This document shows positions 33,954-45,360 of a DNA stretch of 64,000 nucleotides, piece by piece. The stretch lies in NCBI GenBank assembly GCA_000827495.1, contig KN817535.1, positions 151,211 through 215,210 of the forward strand, read 5' to 3'. The DNA comes from Hypholoma sublateritium FD-334 SS-4 (taxonomy: Eukaryota; Basidiomycota; Agaricomycetes; Agaricales; Strophariaceae). Positions within the stretch are counted from its first letter, which is position 1. Every line of letters begins with the position of its first letter. The position numbers and the translations under genes are program-made. Under the pieces are notes generated by a model that was not told the origin of the DNA, made no database searches, and was given only the letters and a program-made list of their open reading frames with translations.

Positions 33954-36837
33954 ATGACCTCCGCCCCTCAACTCGAAGACACCATCGCAGGCCAATCGAA
34001 CGAAATCGGCGCATCCACATCGCGTGAACCTCGCCGAATCCGCAGAACAGCAGTCGGGAGCAGTAGGGCGAGGCGGGTTGGGGTACCTTGCGTGAGCGAG
34101 GTGGGTTTGGGCGCGAGAATGGGGGCATATGCCAAGGTACGCAAGGTATATCGGTTATATCTGTTCGCTGCACCGTTTGATCATAGATATATCCAGAATC
34201 AAACCCTCCTCCACCCCCGCGGCCCCATCTGCGAACGCTGAGCGCACCCTGAATGCGCAAAACGATGTAAGTCGTCTATTGTTCCATTATTTATGCTGCA
34301 AATTAACCTCATTACACTTAGACACTGTACCCTCGCCTTCCGCCCGCCTATGGTCGTGTAACCGCTCACCCAGAGCCCCTTGCTCGCCCTATACAAGGTA
34401 AGTAGGCTCTATATGACGATGTATTGTCGTTCATTCGTTTTGATAGGTCCCCCACCGCCAGGATACAGCACTAGCGACATCTGCTGGTGCTTCTCACAAC
34501 TTTGGCTGCCGGTTCTCATGTAGCATACAGGCCACGTCATCGAGGGTTAGGGAGGGAGGTTGACCTGCATGGCATGGCTACCGGGCTCGGTGAGTGCTAT
34601 CGATGCTTATTTGTCGCTATCTTATCGCTTATATCCACCAGCTGCGATTTTCGGCAGTATAATCGAAGAGGTGCACATGGACCCTCAGTTAATCTTCAAG
34701 AAATCGGTAAGTCGTTCGCATTGCTTCGGTTTCTGTATTGACGGTGTATGCAGGTCGGTCGTCGGTATATGTTGTGAAAGGTAAGGGGTGATTTATGCAG
34801 TGATTTATGTCAAGAAGAGGTGAGTCTGATATATGGCGGCATATACGCCCGTCGTGATGATCTTTAGGCAACATTGCTAAGTCCATTCATTTTCCGTTTG
34901 TTTCAGATCGGCTGCACGAAATCGTGGACCCATCCCGCGCCGCCTCGTCTCATGTTACACTTGATAGGGTTAGGTGGTTGGTTATGGTTGCGATAGCTAG
35001 GTGGGTTATCGTATCTTGGCGCGCGATGTTTATTTACTGGGTTATAGGTCTAACGATAACTATTCTGGCATTAGGGCCTCCGCCCCTCTCTCGGTTCTCT
35101 CATCAACATATCCCTTGCCTCATTGATCAGCGCGTCCATCCTCCCTCAAGTTGAAAATCCCGCCGTACATGAACGTAACGAAATCAGCCCGACACCCGTA
35201 CAGTAACCGAGCCACCTTTATCCTGCCTCTCCGGTTAGGGTATCTTTTGCGAGCCTCCGCTTCAGCGCACCATTGGGCTATTCACGACGGCATTCATCTC
35301 TCTCGCGCATGTTATAGGGTCGAGTGGGTGTCTTGGCTATTGTGAGTTCATTTCATTATGTTCTTCACCCGCATTCAACTAAATCGATTCAGTGCCGCCT
35401 CGCTAAGTCCACTCGGACTCCGCGTGTGCGACCCCATTGTCTATCCGCGAGGATACGACTGCCTTCATATCGCCTTCAGTCAAGCTGAAGGGTTCTTTAT
35501 CGGCCGGTCAACGAAGGGTTACATTTGGCGGGAACTTGTTCTGTTTCGGTTGGGAACGGTGCCTGGTGTATCAGTAAGTGGGCCCCTCTAAGTTGGGCTA
35601 TCGCTTACGAATACCTCTTCTGTTACAGGCCATAGTCAATCTACTCTATCTACTGAAGACATGCGATTGAAGAAGCTTTCATCGTTGTAAGTCGACCCAT
35701 ACCTTTTTCTTTTGTACTAATGCAACTCTTTTGTTCCAGCGCTTGAGCTCTCAGCGGCTTGTTCTCGTCTGCAGCGGCAGACGTTACGGGTTCGCGGTAC
35801 CTCTCGTTGGGGTTAATCCGGCCTGTATGCATCGGTTTACCGGTGTATGCAGTGCTCGCGATCCGACTGGGCTGGCGCATCCTGCGCCAGGATGCTAAGT
35901 CCACTCGTCACCCGTGTCGTCTCCGCGGCCGCGCGCTGGGTGGATCGGGGCGCGATGGTAACTGAGGGTTTTTGGGCTGCTAGGTGCTTTTGGTACGGGT
36001 GTATCCTCTGTGCCTGTGCGCTCGGTACTCACTGACCCCTCCGTGTAGGGTTCTGCTGAGCGCGGCGGGCATGTAGGGTCCCATGCGATGCGTCGCGACC
36101 CAATTACCAAACTCGGCGCGATTTCGAAGGCAGGACCGCGGCGCCGACAGGAGTTCCGGAAGCCCATCTCAGTAAGTAAATACATTTCCGTTTGTATATT
36201 GCTTCTGATCTATTGTCTAGGGGTACTCTGCTGTGGGGGCTTTACTCCTGTACCCCCTCCGCTCCGCATTTCCTGTGTTCCCTTACATGTATGGGCTACT
36301 ATATTGAATGCCATGAACTGTTTTCAATGCGCACTATAGCTCTGAGCCAGGTGGGATGGGTGGTCCTTCCAGACAGTTGGACAGCAAAGTTTCGAGCTGT
36401 CGTCAAACCTTCTTCGAGCGATCAAATGTCACTTTCCTGCTGAACGACAGTTGAATGAACTTGAGTTATCTATCGCGCCGAAGATCTATCATACCATTTA
36501 TACCCATGGACTCGCCAGCGCTTTCCCTAACCCTTTCCCGCATCCTTGCACATTTGAACTCTCACCAAATACTTTCGAAACTTCAACTTGCTTATGGAAG
36601 GTCAGCGGCTTGTTTTTCAGTGAAAGTTGATCGACTCACCAGGTATTTCAGACCCACCTGGCGACCAAACCCGCCGCAAAGGCAAAAAGGACAGAGATGG
36701 GGTGCGCAGCGCCCGCGCGATGCGAAAGGATAATCAGCAAATGGTGAAGGTTGGGGACTCTACCGCCGCCCTCAGAGTTGGAGTGATGATGGCGCACGAG
36801 TACTTGAGGAACATTCTTGGCATGTAGCACACTTCGG
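33954..36837 (+). pseudogene. Intron-rich gene-like region, product unrecognised
   Basis: An ATG at 33954 follows a pyrimidine-rich leader and opens MTSAPQLEDTIAGQSNE. Consensus introns can be placed at 34137-34186, 34267-34321, 34398-34446, 34590-34641, 34707-34753, 35342-35392, 35574-35628, 35687-35739, 35993-36048, 36172-36220 and 36601-36642. Exons at 34187-34447 join in one frame (RIKPSSTPAAPSANAERTLN, then YPRLPPAYGRVTAHPEPLAR). Later pieces (GHSQSTLSTEDMRLKK, HAMRRDPITKLGAISKAG, ERSNVTFLLNDS) do not connect without stops. A last open piece ends MAHEYLRNILGM at 36827, inside the long inverted repeat. Either a decayed gene or one whose introns I cannot resolve. Confidence 0.4.
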
Positions 36838-37848
36838 AACAAACATCCCTACCAATTTTCATACAATATTTTTCTAGTTAAACTTCCTCNCATTATTCGG
36901 ACTACTTCATGTGTAAATTCGCTTTATTATACCTCTTGCAGGCTCGAGTTCGAAGATGTGCGGAAAGTCTTTCAATCACATGATTAATCATAGTCCAACT
37001 TATATCTTGTCACCGCGCGTGCCCTGGGTACCAGTATTACATGAGATTTAACACAATTAATAAGTAATGTGATTAGAAACCAATGGAATTTGTTTTACGA
37101 GTAGCTCATCCTTTGTACTGCACCTAGAGGACCGACGGAGGATGGCCTGTCTATGCGCACCCGTGGGAAAATCTCACGCTGCATAATCCGGTAACCGTCG
37201 CTTGACTCGGACACTCTTTCAAGTTATTCGGACAGCCAATTCTTTCCCGTAGTTATTCGCATCGAATAACTGAATAACGAATAATACTAAAGTTGTATGT
37301 ACTCGTCTGGCCTGACGGACAAAGTCTGTCTCGCCGTCTGTGCTTTATTTTTAGCCGTACGTGTGAGAGGCATAAGTGGACACCGCAATTGGGTTAGACC
37401 ACAGCTGTTGCGGTGTGCACTCTGGCAGTGACCTGGGAAGGTGGATGCATATATGGTCACCGCAGGTGGGTTGGACCGCCGATGAGGAGGTGTGGCACTG
37501 CGGCAGTGACCTGTATGTATGCGTGACGAGGACGGCCTTGCATATAGGCGCATTGACCTCGAGTAAACACACAGTTTAAAACCGATTTATTTCTCTTGCA
37601 TCCGCGGCAAGTACGTGCAATTATTTAGGCGCGCACGGTTGGAACCGCCCAAATAATAACACGAGATTCTAGCAATACACATAAATAATATATGTGTGGA
37701 TGAATTCAAGCAGTGATGAATTAGTAGATCACACCGCTCGCAGATCACTTCGCGCTAAGCGCCCATGAATCGGGCGAATTTACTAGTGGCGCGAAATATG
37801 ATTTTTCCATTTATATCCCGTACGTGCGTACACGCGCTGCCAAGCTAT
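36758..37848 (-). repeat. Right arm of the 1.09-kb perfect inverted repeat
   Basis: This is the reverse complement of 1-1091, including the N (36890 against 959). It contains one end of the 1.5-kb TIR element (about 37297 inward), whose other end is missing here. To the right, 37849 onward continues without the repeat; whether the match goes further cannot be tested because the left arm meets the window edge. Confidence 0.97.
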
Positions 37849-39310
37849 GTATAAAGGCAGCGCATTCTGCACTGGATCCTGACATTACATCCCCACCTTC
37901 CCTCCTCTCCTCTCCTCTCCGCCCTCCCCCCCTCACTGCCTCTCGCCTGCGGACCGACGCATACTGCCGCCCATCTCGACCACAGCGTGCGCCCTGCGTC
38001 TGGCCCATTGTCGGATGGCCTCGTCGTCGAGCGCAGCGCGCTCGTCGAAGCCACAGGAAAGATGACGTACCAGCCCAAAGTAAGCCAGACGCCCAGCATC
38101 GTCTATGCCCAGTGGTGACAGTCGTACGTTTTCCTGAAGCTCTGTCTTTCGTCGCCGTAACTGGAATACAACTGCGCATTGCCGCATATCTGGGGCGGCG
38201 CTCGTCATGTCTGCTACGAGGTGAGGCGTAAGGTGCTTATTACTCTCTATTCAATGTGTAACGCGGCGGCGGCGACACCCAGCCTGCTCAATCGGCGATT
38301 CGCGAGGTGAGTGCGTATTCGTGGTTTGTGGCGTGCATTCAGCCTGATTCCGTGGTGGGTTTTTTTCGGTGACGAAGTACCTGTGTATTGGAATGTAAGT
38401 GTCCAGTTTTGTTATCCGCCCCAGACATGCTCACCTGCGCTCCGTAGATGCCCCGCAGTCATAGGCGCGAGCGCCTTCATTGTTTGATGCTGCGAAGACA
38501 GGTAGACAAAGAATGTACCTGCTAGCGCGAACCTGCGAAGGTAAGCATCCGCCATATGTCGCCGATATTCGGTACTGACGGCCGGTTATGTTCTTGTAGC
38601 TCTATCCATCGTCAGCGCTGGCGTCCGACGCCGCTGCAGCGTACTTCGGGACTGAGATCTTCAGTACATCCGTCGTTCAGGCACTCCGCGACGTCCGCGC
38701 GAGGTGATTCTCAGTGCAGCACAGCGAGCCCCCGCACCCAGGTACGTGTTCTCGTCTTCTCTTGAGTAGATTCGCGGCGCTTTCACCCGCGATGAGCCTG
38801 TTGGGCGTAAGTGCGCGGTGTCGCCGGTAGTGCAGAAGACGTACTCACCTAAACATAGTGTGCGCGGCTCCGATCGTCGGCGGAAAGCACACATCGCATA
38901 GCCATTCTATTGGCCGTCACCGCAGCTTAAAAAGCGGCTGAAACGACGTCAGTGCATGTCATACAGGTAGGAGAAGCGTACTCGCCTGAAAATACCCGCA
39001 GAGGATCTGAAAACAGCCTAAGAATATCGACTCCTCGCGCGGAATCACACTCATTGGTGTGTTCAAGTCGGCGATGTCTCGTTCGCGAGCTGATTGATGG
39101 TCCCACATCTTCAGGTACGTGTTTTCTCGATATCTCTTGCTCTAATGGGGGCCGTCTTGCATCACTGCCGCCGGCGGCGAGCATGTTGGATGTGAGTGCT
39201 TGGCATAGTTAGCTTGGTAGTTGTCATACTCGCGCCATTCTGTGGACCACCCCCGTAGCTCAGCCTAGAGGGTGTCTGGACTCTGTAGCCAGGTATGCGC
39301 ATACCAACGT
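37740..39310 (+). repeat. Dispersed repeat with regular splice-like motifs; diverged copies at 59.06 and 63.5 kb
   Basis: The block 37740-37950 matches 59060-59260 in the same orientation (AAGCGCCCATGAA, a T-run, CGTACGTGCGTAC against CGTACGTACATAC, then a CTCCT-rich stretch). The block 38400-38900 matches 63480-64000 in inverse orientation (GGTTCGCGCTAGCAGGTAC...GGCGCTCGCGCC). GTAAG, GTACGTGTT, GTGAGTGC and CAG words are spaced at 60-150 bp. A (CTCCT)n run lies at about 37900-37925. No continuous coding frame. Confidence 0.7.
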
Positions 39311-39609
39311 TAGGAGACACAAACAAGTGAGCTCACCCAGGCGCGCTGCCTTTGAACGACAATGCCCCGCACGGAAGATTGGCCAGGTAGAAGCCAAACG
39401 GCGCATCGGCATTGTGGCGCAGCGTGGTTGTAGTTCCTACCCACGACGTGTCTGCTTCGGCCTCCATGCGAGATGCTGCGCTGCGCGCCGCCGTCAATGT
39501 GGAACTGCGTCTGTACTTGCCGCGGTCTGGAGCCCGCGGGTGTTGATGTCGGCGCCTGGTGCCCACAGGTCGACTGTTCGAGGCGAGAACAAGGCGGGGT
39601 GCCGTGGGG

Positions 39610-39926
39610 GGGGGGGGAAACCCACACCAAAAGTTGCCAGCAACCCCAAATACCCCTCAGTTACCATTCGCAATATCAAGAACTGGATAACTCAGCCTGG
39701 TTGCCCGGAGAACTTGGTGCAAGTAGCAGCAAAAGCCAAGACAAATCAAAGAAAGAAGCGTGTCAAACAACGACACTTTATATATGAAGCAGGTTTGAAT
39801 ATCTCGGACACTGATCGCGAGGCCAAGATCACCTCTATTCCATTGCGCGTAGTGAAGCCACTCAATACGCCGTATCCGCCTTACAAGGAAATCATATCGG
39901 AGTCGGCAGAGATAACCGAAAGATAG
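39610..39926 (+). pseudogene. Unrecognised coding fragment
   Basis: The last 100 codons of an open frame ending at 39926 read NPKYPSVTIRNIKNWITQPG, then CPENLVQVAAKAKTNQRKKR, and SIPLRVVKPLNTPYPPYKEI. Its base composition and codon choice are clearly more AT-rich than the GC-rich repeat upstream, so the coding part probably starts near the poly-G run at 39607-39619. No start codon or partner exon is evident. It looks like the C-terminal end of a transposon or host protein inserted into the repeat. Family not recognised. Confidence 0.35.
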
Positions 39927-40735
39927 CACGATTATTTTGCGACTGGATATCAGCCAGATCCGCGAATCCCGAGTCTCCCCATCCACGACTGAGACCCCAG
40001 TAAGCTCGTTGTGTACATCCCAGCACACGAGAGTGTCCGCTGATGAGCACGCGCCAGGGCCCAGCGTCGCTCGCGAAATTCGACCAAGTCCACGAGGTCA
40101 CATGACTCATTCCCGCGCCCCACCGCCTCTCGGGCAAAGGGAAAAGGCAGTGGGTGGTGAGTGAGGTAAGTGAGGTAAGTGCACGCACTCTCACGCATTC
40201 TCACGCCCCTCCCACGCATTCTGATCTCGGCCTCACTCACTTTTGCACTGCTTTGTACTCTGTGGCAGTGAATCTGAATGGGAAACGGCGCGGCATTGAC
40301 ATCGGAATGCTCGGCATTCGCTTCCCACCGCCGTCGATACGTCTGCCGATACGTCTGCAAATTGTGCGTAGCTGCAAAATGACTGCGCAAAATCGGCGCG
40401 AGAGCTTGGGTTCCCGTACTTACATTCTTTATGTACTAATATANTTTGAATAATAAATTCCAGGTGAATATAGCGCAATGCGCTTGCGTGATTTAGATAC
40501 CACAGCCCAGCTCTCCGTTGGCTATGCTGCGGTGGATGTCATAGTAAGTAGACCGCCTCTCGTTTCAGTGGAGTATATGTATGTACGGACATGAGTACAT
40601 ATTTCAAGCCACACGTACTCTGAGAGACTATCTACGATAAGGAAACATCTTTTATAAAATTACACTTGAATTACACTAAACTGCATCNGAGCCGACACAC
40701 TCAATATCGCTGACACCAAGAGTAAATTTTCCACT

Positions 40736-41045
40736 CAGCGGCGCTCACACTCACGGCACATTCATTATTCACGCAAACTCACGCATCGTCACTCACCTTC
40801 ACGCACCCACACGCACCCACACGGATCATCACGCATCTTCACGCACCCAAACACTTCCTCACGCACCGTCAAGTACGCCTCACGCATCGTCACGCACTGC
40901 CATAAAACCTCACGCACCCTCACGCACCTTCACGCACCGTTAAGTTGAACTCACTGACACTCACGCACCCATACACATGTATCACGCATCTTCTTATACG
41001 CTTCACGCACCCTTATTTATGTCTCACGCACACTCACACATGTAT
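40736..41045 (+). repeat. Degenerate TCACGCACC minisatellite, block 1
   Basis: More than twenty copies of a 9-13-bp unit, consensus (C)TCACGCA(C/T)C, follow each other with small insertions. A weaker continuation is seen upstream at 40155-40250. Confidence 0.85.
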
Positions 41046-41529
41046 TATTCTATATTATTTCCATATTATTTACCGCATCATATACCTTAATGGTTAAGGG
41101 ATATTTCTTCGTGCGTTTCTATCTGCTAGTGTCATCTGCGACAAATACCAGTGCGCGGACCGCCGCTATGCTCCTCAAATTCAACATACCCTTCACAGTT
41201 GAATGTTGAAGAGTGTATCATTGTGTCTTGTACGTGCGCGCATGTATCATTATAGCTGGATTGTGCGGTAGTGGAGGGGTTGCATCGCACAGATTATCTT
41301 CCAGATCGGGTGTCAGTTATCCCGGACGTGGATCTAGCGGATTTTTATTTGCATTATACCTACTGTATTCTATCTGAAATATATTTAATTTTATCGTCTG
41401 TCCTCTCCCTCGGAATGCATGATAGACCTNCGGCATACAAAACTTAACTGCATATTTTCAAGAGACGAGAATAATACTATACTCAAACAACAATTGTCTC
41501 AATGCTTTATGTAGCTACATACCATCACG

Positions 41530-41705
41530 TCTACGCACGCATCACTCACGCACCACTCGTTTACTTCTCCACGTACCGTCCACTGACCTTCACGCAGCAT
41601 ACACTGACCCTCACGCACCACTCACTCGCACGCACGCACCACTCACTNACCCGCACGCATCACTCACGCATTCTCACGCATTCTCACTGACTTTCACGCA
41701 CCCAC
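41530..41705 (+). repeat. Degenerate TCACGCACC minisatellite, block 2
   Basis: The same unit as at 40736-41045 (CACGCACCACTCACTC and variants) recurs about twelve times after a 500-bp AT-rich gap. The two blocks are probably one array split by an insertion. Confidence 0.85.
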
Positions 41706-41749
41706 TGACGGCACACTGCCTTTTACCTGTGCCCCCGCCTCTCGACGCC

Positions 41750-42215
41750 CATCGACACACAGCCCCGTCACGCGTTTCAGCGCCCAAAAGTCGAACCTCC
41801 CTATTCATTATTCATAGATTTCAACCTCCTTATCTCGTTGCACCTCTCTGATACACCAGCGCGCTGCGCATTTTCCCTCAACATGAATTTTAGCTCACAT
41901 ATTTGGTATCTACTTCTTTTTCTCTTTCTTTTCGTTGCTCACTTGTTTGATTTTTCTTCGAATATTTTCGGTCTCGAGCTTTACGACGTTCTACTCAGCC
42001 ATTCTCGCCCTTTACTTCCATGTGCTTCCGTCCGATTTTTATCTCCAAGTTAGTGTACACAAAGTAGGTATAAAAACTGCTCTAGATGTACAGAATAAAA
42101 ACAACAATTCGTTCAATTCTCTCGTACCTCGCCTCGTCTTTCGATCGCGCACTCGCCCTTGTAAACTTCGTCCTCGCCTCCTCGTCACACTCGCAAGTGG
42201 TTCGAAGCTAGCGCT
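41750..42215 (+). repeat. Dispersed repeat, related to 53200-53730
   Basis: CTCGTCTTTCGATCGCGCAC and AGTGGTTCGAAGCTAGCGCT at the right end correspond to CTCGTGTTTTCGCCCTCGCA and AGTGGTTCGAAGCTAATGCC at 53640-53725. The AT-rich, pyrimidine-biased stretch before them is similar in both copies. No gene. Confidence 0.55.
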
Positions 42216-42349
42216 GTAGCTTACACTTGAATATTCGTCGCACCGCCGTTGGTTAGAAGCCGTGTGAAACACGCTCGCCCCCGTACGCACCCTCGTAGAG
42301 CCTCTGCGTGCTCGTGTTTTGTTTTATTTTTGCTTGTCGCCATTTTCCG

Positions 42350-43273
42350 CACGTAGGACGCTCACGCGCGTATCACCGCCTGGAGACAGCGTCTAAGGAA
42401 TTGGTGGGACTGGTCGTGCGCAACTTCTGTCCCAATGAAGATGCTACAAAGTGGGCCGATGATATGGCAGCGAAACAAGTTCCATTTCGCCGGAACATTA
42501 GAGTGCGTCTTGATATATGTTATCTTTTCATATACTCAATGTATACCGAAAGAAGATACGGGGACCTTGGTGCAACTTGGCTTTTCAGCGGGCCAGCGAA
42601 GTAAGCGCGCTTTTCACTGGGTGAAGAATATCACCCGGAAAGGTGTTAGCGCCGCGGATCTGAACAGAGATGGGGCCGATCTGTTTGCATGAGCATGGCA
42701 GCGAATGCGCAGTGTCCTGCCTACAGAGGTATTGGCCGACTACGCTAAATTTGCGCAGGTCAACCGCCTGCATCGGATGGACCCTGATGACGCGTTGTCG
42801 ACTCTGCCGCCTCTCGAAGAGCCAGGCTCAATCAACAATCATCATCCGGAAGGCACGTACACGGTTAAAATTCAGGGACACGAGCTCAAGTTTTATCGTG
42901 TCGAGCTCGCTCCGCCAAGTGGTTTTATTGGACAGAATTACTCGAGGTATGCTTGAATATTTTTCTATTTTCATTTTACTAACTTTGCAGCAAGGGCCAT
43001 TCATCGCGAAGAGCACCCACATGTATATACTGCCCAGTGGACGGTTTCGAAGACGCCAAATATTGCAGAAGGCGGCCATTTTTATTTTGCTTGCTACGGT
43101 GTGCGCGTTCAACTAGCGCCAAACACCCTAATCGTTTGGAGACCATCTGAACCGCACGTTACTAGCCTCCCAAATATCGAACCTTATGAAGAAGAGTCTG
43201 AATTTTGTCAGCACCCCCGCTTTCGTCACTTCCGATCGAATGGCCCTGGCATGGAGATAATATCAAGGAAATA
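42350..43273 (+). pseudogene. Multi-exon pseudogene of an unrecognised repeated family
   Basis: An exon reads RAYHRLETASKELVGLVVRN through AAKQVPFRRNIR. After an intron at about 42502-42550 another reads GTLVQLGFSAGQRSKRAFHW. TGA at 42690-42692 interrupts it (FA, stop, AWQRMRSVLPTE). The frame then runs YAKFAQVNRLHRMDPDD and YRVELAPPSGFIGQNYSR. After a further intron (about 42946-42989) it continues IHREEHPHVYTAQWTVSKTP, YGVRVQLAPNTLIVWRPSEP and ends TAG near 43272. The in-frame stop and the absent 5' end make it a pseudogene. The conserved-looking His residues near HREEHPH and SEPH could suit a metal site, but that is speculative. Confidence 0.55.
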
Positions 43274-44219
43274 GGAAATCAGCAGAAGAGGTACAGAAAA
43301 TGGCCGAGGAGGGTGACGCGGACGACCGCGGTGCATTGTATGAGTAGTTAAATCTGATGCCCTAGTATGAATACAATCAATTAAAACCTGCTCCGGGCTG
43401 GTGCTTAACTCTGCCTGAAAAATCTACGAGCTTCTTCTATCCGCTCCGCTGTCACAAAACACACACTTTCTATTCAGAGACTTTCACGTACAACCTTATT
43501 ATGTATACGGGTGACCTGTGTTGTATCTTTGAACTGCTTTCGTTAACTGGATATGGCGAGCGCCGTACTTTATTGCGTATAGTTGATCCACCTCCAGATC
43601 GTCGTCACCTCGATTGGCGGACACCCGTCTGCCGACCCAATGCCGTCTATCTGCTAGCCGCGACGCCAATTTCTATCCCCGCAGCCATTCGCCGATCGCG
43701 CTCACATTTGCAGCACATTGTCGACGACGAGCGCCACTCAGCCATAATCACAGCGCTGGCGCATACTTCCGCCGACTGTTTCTCGATTTCTTGTCGCCGC
43801 GATTGGTAGATATGAAACGCAAAGTCAATGTATCATTTTAGAACGGCGCGACCATACATAGATGGTAAAACGAAATTGTTCAATTTATATGTTATTTTGC
43901 AAAAGGAGTAAGTAGCAATCCACGACAGAAATGCAGATGCAGACATCACTCACCTTATTTGGGGTTGGTACTCTGTAATCATCTACGTATTCCAATACAT
44001 CGTTTATGCCAATTTGGCATCCTTGATATTTCATCAAAAATATCCTCTTCAAGTTCAATATGTCAGCCCCACCACCCGCCCACCCTCCCCTCCCAGTCAC
44101 GCCTTCCTCACCCGCGCCTCCTCTCCCGCTTCGAAAACAGCGCCGCCAAAAAAAACAAGCACTAGCCCTCGCTGAATAGCCGGAAGCGGAGGAGGCCTGC
44201 GCCCTACCGCGAGTTATAT
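43274..44219. other. No supported feature
   Basis: Short open frames on both strands lack motifs. A pyrimidine-rich track lies at 44060-44130. Confidence 0.4.
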
Positions 44220-45360
44220 GCCCTTGAGTATAAAGTTGATTGATGGTCAACACTGTATACCGATGGATACTGTTGGTCATTGATGATGACTGTTGCATAT
44301 TGTATACCAGTGGTTTTCACTGATATTCGATGTTTGCCGGGAGCTGCCGCGAGTGATATTCAGTGTCCGCCATTGATCAACACTGATGCCGTTTGGATGC
44401 CGTCTACCGGTAGCCTGTACGGCCATAGACGGTGTACCGTACATCCAATAAATACAAGGAAATTACCGCCCTTCCGACTCGCCATATTCACGGTAACAAT
44501 GACCGTTAAAAAAAATTGCATCAGAGAAGCACGCTCGACCTAGCTTCGATGTAAGCGCCCCGAATGCGCATGTTTTGCTAGTGATCGCCAATGCAATGAA
44601 CTACTTGTAGGTGCAGCGTATACAATATTCACTTAAGCAGGGTGGGACACATCCACTGCAGTTATAATGCATCAGCGTGTTCGTATGCACCCGTGCGTCC
44701 CTGAGTAAATAATAGCCATAGCGATGACAGGGTCGAGAAGTGGGAGATATCAAGTGAATGCGCGGATAGAGCGAGACGCTCTGTTTGGGACAAGGAGAGA
44801 ATCGGGACTCTGTGATGCATGTATTCTCACAGGTTATTCGGACATGCCTGAAAACCAAGCAGACGATCTAATCAAGTATATGCTCGAACAATAATTTTAA
44901 AAAATTAAAATACCTATTAGACGAGTAAATACGTCGTACTCTGTCTCTATAACCGTGAGTATACAGTGAATTTCAGCAGATATTTTTCTGTAAATAGTGA
45001 ACTATAATGTATATCGTTGGAAAAGTCACTGGAAAAGACTGGTATTCACCAGTTTTCACCATAGTTAACCGTTGGTGTCCACCATTTATTACCAATGTAT
45101 ATTGTACCTCAGACAACCATATCAGTAATCTACATTAGTATATGGTTGCGTATGAGTGGCAAACACCGATATTCAGTGATGTATACTATGCATATATCAA
45201 TCTATGTTATCGACCAATGGTCACCATTGACCATCAGTGTTCTTCACGGATTAGTACGGTGAGCATTGGTGATCATCACTGATATCCAATGGTAATCAGA
45301 CTCAATTACCACCGGAAAGCAGTGATGGTCACTGATTATCACCGAACTTTGGACCTGAGA
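44220..45360. repeat. AT-rich region of degenerate TCACTGATATTC / palindromic motifs
   Basis: Words such as CAGTGGTTTTCACTGATATTC-like, GAGTGATATTCAGTGTCC, CATTGGTGATCATCACTGAT, CCAATGGT and GTGATGGTCACTGATTATC recur at both flanks (44220-44420 and 45030-45350), many of them short palindromes. The structure suggests an old MITE or a pair of MITE ends with a 600-bp spacer. No clear terminal pair or target duplication was found. Confidence 0.45.

Noticed and set aside
1..37848. A giant (Starship-like) element bounded by the 1.09-kb inverted repeats
   Set aside because: The repeat edge lies inside a smaller transposon, no tyrosine recombinase gene is seen near either end, and the arms may be an assembly duplicate.
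37845..38231. Overlapping open frames on both strands of the dispersed repeat
   Set aside because: Frames are not conserved in the diverged copy at 59.06 kb.
39247..39300. GTAGCTCAGCCTAGAGGG, which looks like the 5' part of a tRNA
   Set aside because: No acceptor stem partner, anticodon loop or T-arm follows.
40736..41045. Telomere repeat array
   Set aside because: The unit TCACGCACC is degenerate and differs from the TTAGGG type expected in basidiomycetes.
41140..41185. GCGGACCGCCGCTATGCTCCTC, resembling the right end of the 7.8-kb element
   Set aside because: The CCGCCATA terminus is altered, and no second end or target duplication was found.
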